From QHBQ01 sp038230695 (GTDB lineage Bacteria; Chloroflexota; Chloroflexia; QHBQ01): a stretch of DNA of 6,585 nucleotides. The first letter of the stretch is position 1, and each line of letters starts with the position of its first letter. The DNA lies in assembly GCA_038230695.1 (NCBI GenBank), contig JBBRMT010000251.1, positions 1 through 6,585 of the forward strand. Direction: 5' to 3'. Both the position numbers and the translations under genes were made by a program. This document shows, one piece after another, positions 6,244 through 6,585 of this stretch. The notes beneath the pieces are model-generated. The model was not told where the DNA came from. It worked only from the letters and a program-made list of their open reading frames with translations, and made no database searches.

Positions 6244-6585
6244 ATGAGTAAAGATGATTTCAAAGAGCTACTTACCGGCATAGCTATTTGGTTGGTTGCC
6301 ACCGTTGTCTTGATGAAGACTGAAACGTTGAATAGGAGTGCGACTAGCATATTTGATGTTGTTGCCTACTTTGGGCTGATTGCCTGCGTCGTTGCCCTGC
6401 TGCTTTGGGTATACGGCCAGTCTGACCTTTATCTGAAGCACGCGGACCGTCAACTCCATGATCGCTCTGCGCTGGTGGGCAGCATAGCGTTTGTTATTGT
6501 GGCTGCTGTTCCCCAGGTAGTGTCTTGGTGGCAGTCTGAGGCACATCCTTCGCTTACTATAATCCAATGGCACCTGTTTGACCTA
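6244..6585 (+). CDS. Hypothetical small membrane protein, 3' end cut off by the window
   Basis: The frame is open from ATG 6244 to the edge (114 codons). I do not recognise the family. The start M-S-K-D-D-F-K-E is charged, followed by three likely membrane helices at about residues 9-25, 36-58 and 76-94, with a charged K-H-A-D-R-Q-L-H-D-R stretch between the second and third. The third ends V-V-S-W-W-Q. Its own TATAAT promoter and GAGG site favour this start. The frame is also open upstream to 6082; an ATG at 6154, 13 bases after the very strong AGGAGGAG at 6133-6140, would add 30 residues with one more hydrophobic stretch (C-A-L-F-A-G-L-A-G-S-I-M-W-L). Base composition appears lower in GC than the large genes. 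It diverges from gene A and need not share its pathway. A minus-strand frame over the same bases is hydrophilic and lacks any start signals. Confidence 0.65.
   Translation, partial: MSKDDFKELLTGIAIWLVATVVLMKTETLNRSATSIFDVVAYFGLIACVVALLLWVYGQSDLYLKHADRQLHDRSALVGSIAFVIVAAVPQVVSWWQSEAHPSLTIIQWHLFDL

Noticed and set aside
6268..6573. Minus-strand 101-codon frame under the rightward gene
   Set aside because: It is hydrophilic and compositionally odd, with no start signal; the plus strand has promoter, ribosome binding site and three membrane helices.

Overview
The window looks like part of a cell-envelope or surface-glycan locus from a bacterium with a GC content in the mid-50s percent, estimated by eye. 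Chloroflexota is the best guess. The proteins have the build of large GT-C-like membrane proteins that I associate with Herpetosiphon, Chloroflexus and Roseiflexus relatives: a multi-spanning core plus an extracytoplasmic beta-rich module. The evidence is architecture and motifs only, so the phylum is an inference.

Layout. Almost everything lies on the minus strand. Reading leftwards from the divergent region near 6050 there are three large membrane-protein genes. (A) 6016 to 3765 is a GT-C-like protein of about 750 residues, split into two frames by a one-base deficit in an A6/T6 tract at 4722-4727. (B) 3620 to 1344 is an intact 758-residue paralogue of A. (C) 1327 to beyond base 1 is a different GT-C-type protein with its beta-rich module at the N-terminus; it runs off the left edge, so only its first 442 residues are present. 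C follows B by 16 bases and is probably cotranscribed with it. A and B each have a good sigma70-like promoter. On the plus strand, from 6244 to the right edge, lies the start of a small unrecognised membrane protein with its own promoter and ribosome binding site. The two transcription units at the right therefore diverge.

How the genes may work together. A and B share a set of motifs: an Asp in a D-x-x-Q-x-x-W-N-x-W-W-x-R-Y-S block after TM1, a D-x-x-A-F-F-x-P-S-S block, an R/F block before the last membrane helices, and a Y-I-S-R-P block in the soluble tail. C carries the Asp-rich first loop and Y-G-x-G block expected of GT39-like enzymes. The simplest reading is a set of polyprenyl-phosphate-sugar-dependent glycosyltransferases, or polymer-processing proteins, acting on the outer face of the membrane. 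No soluble glycosyltransferase, flippase or polymerase that would name the glycan is visible here.

Points of note: the frameshift in A falls on a perfect -1 slippery heptamer and is followed by a possible reinitiation site; an 8-bp hairpin buries the GTG start codon of C; and a C/G-rich palindromic repeat lies in frame inside C at the left edge. I found no tRNA, rRNA, CRISPR array, insertion sequence or convincing intrinsic terminator, and no gene-free stretch longer than about 230 bases.
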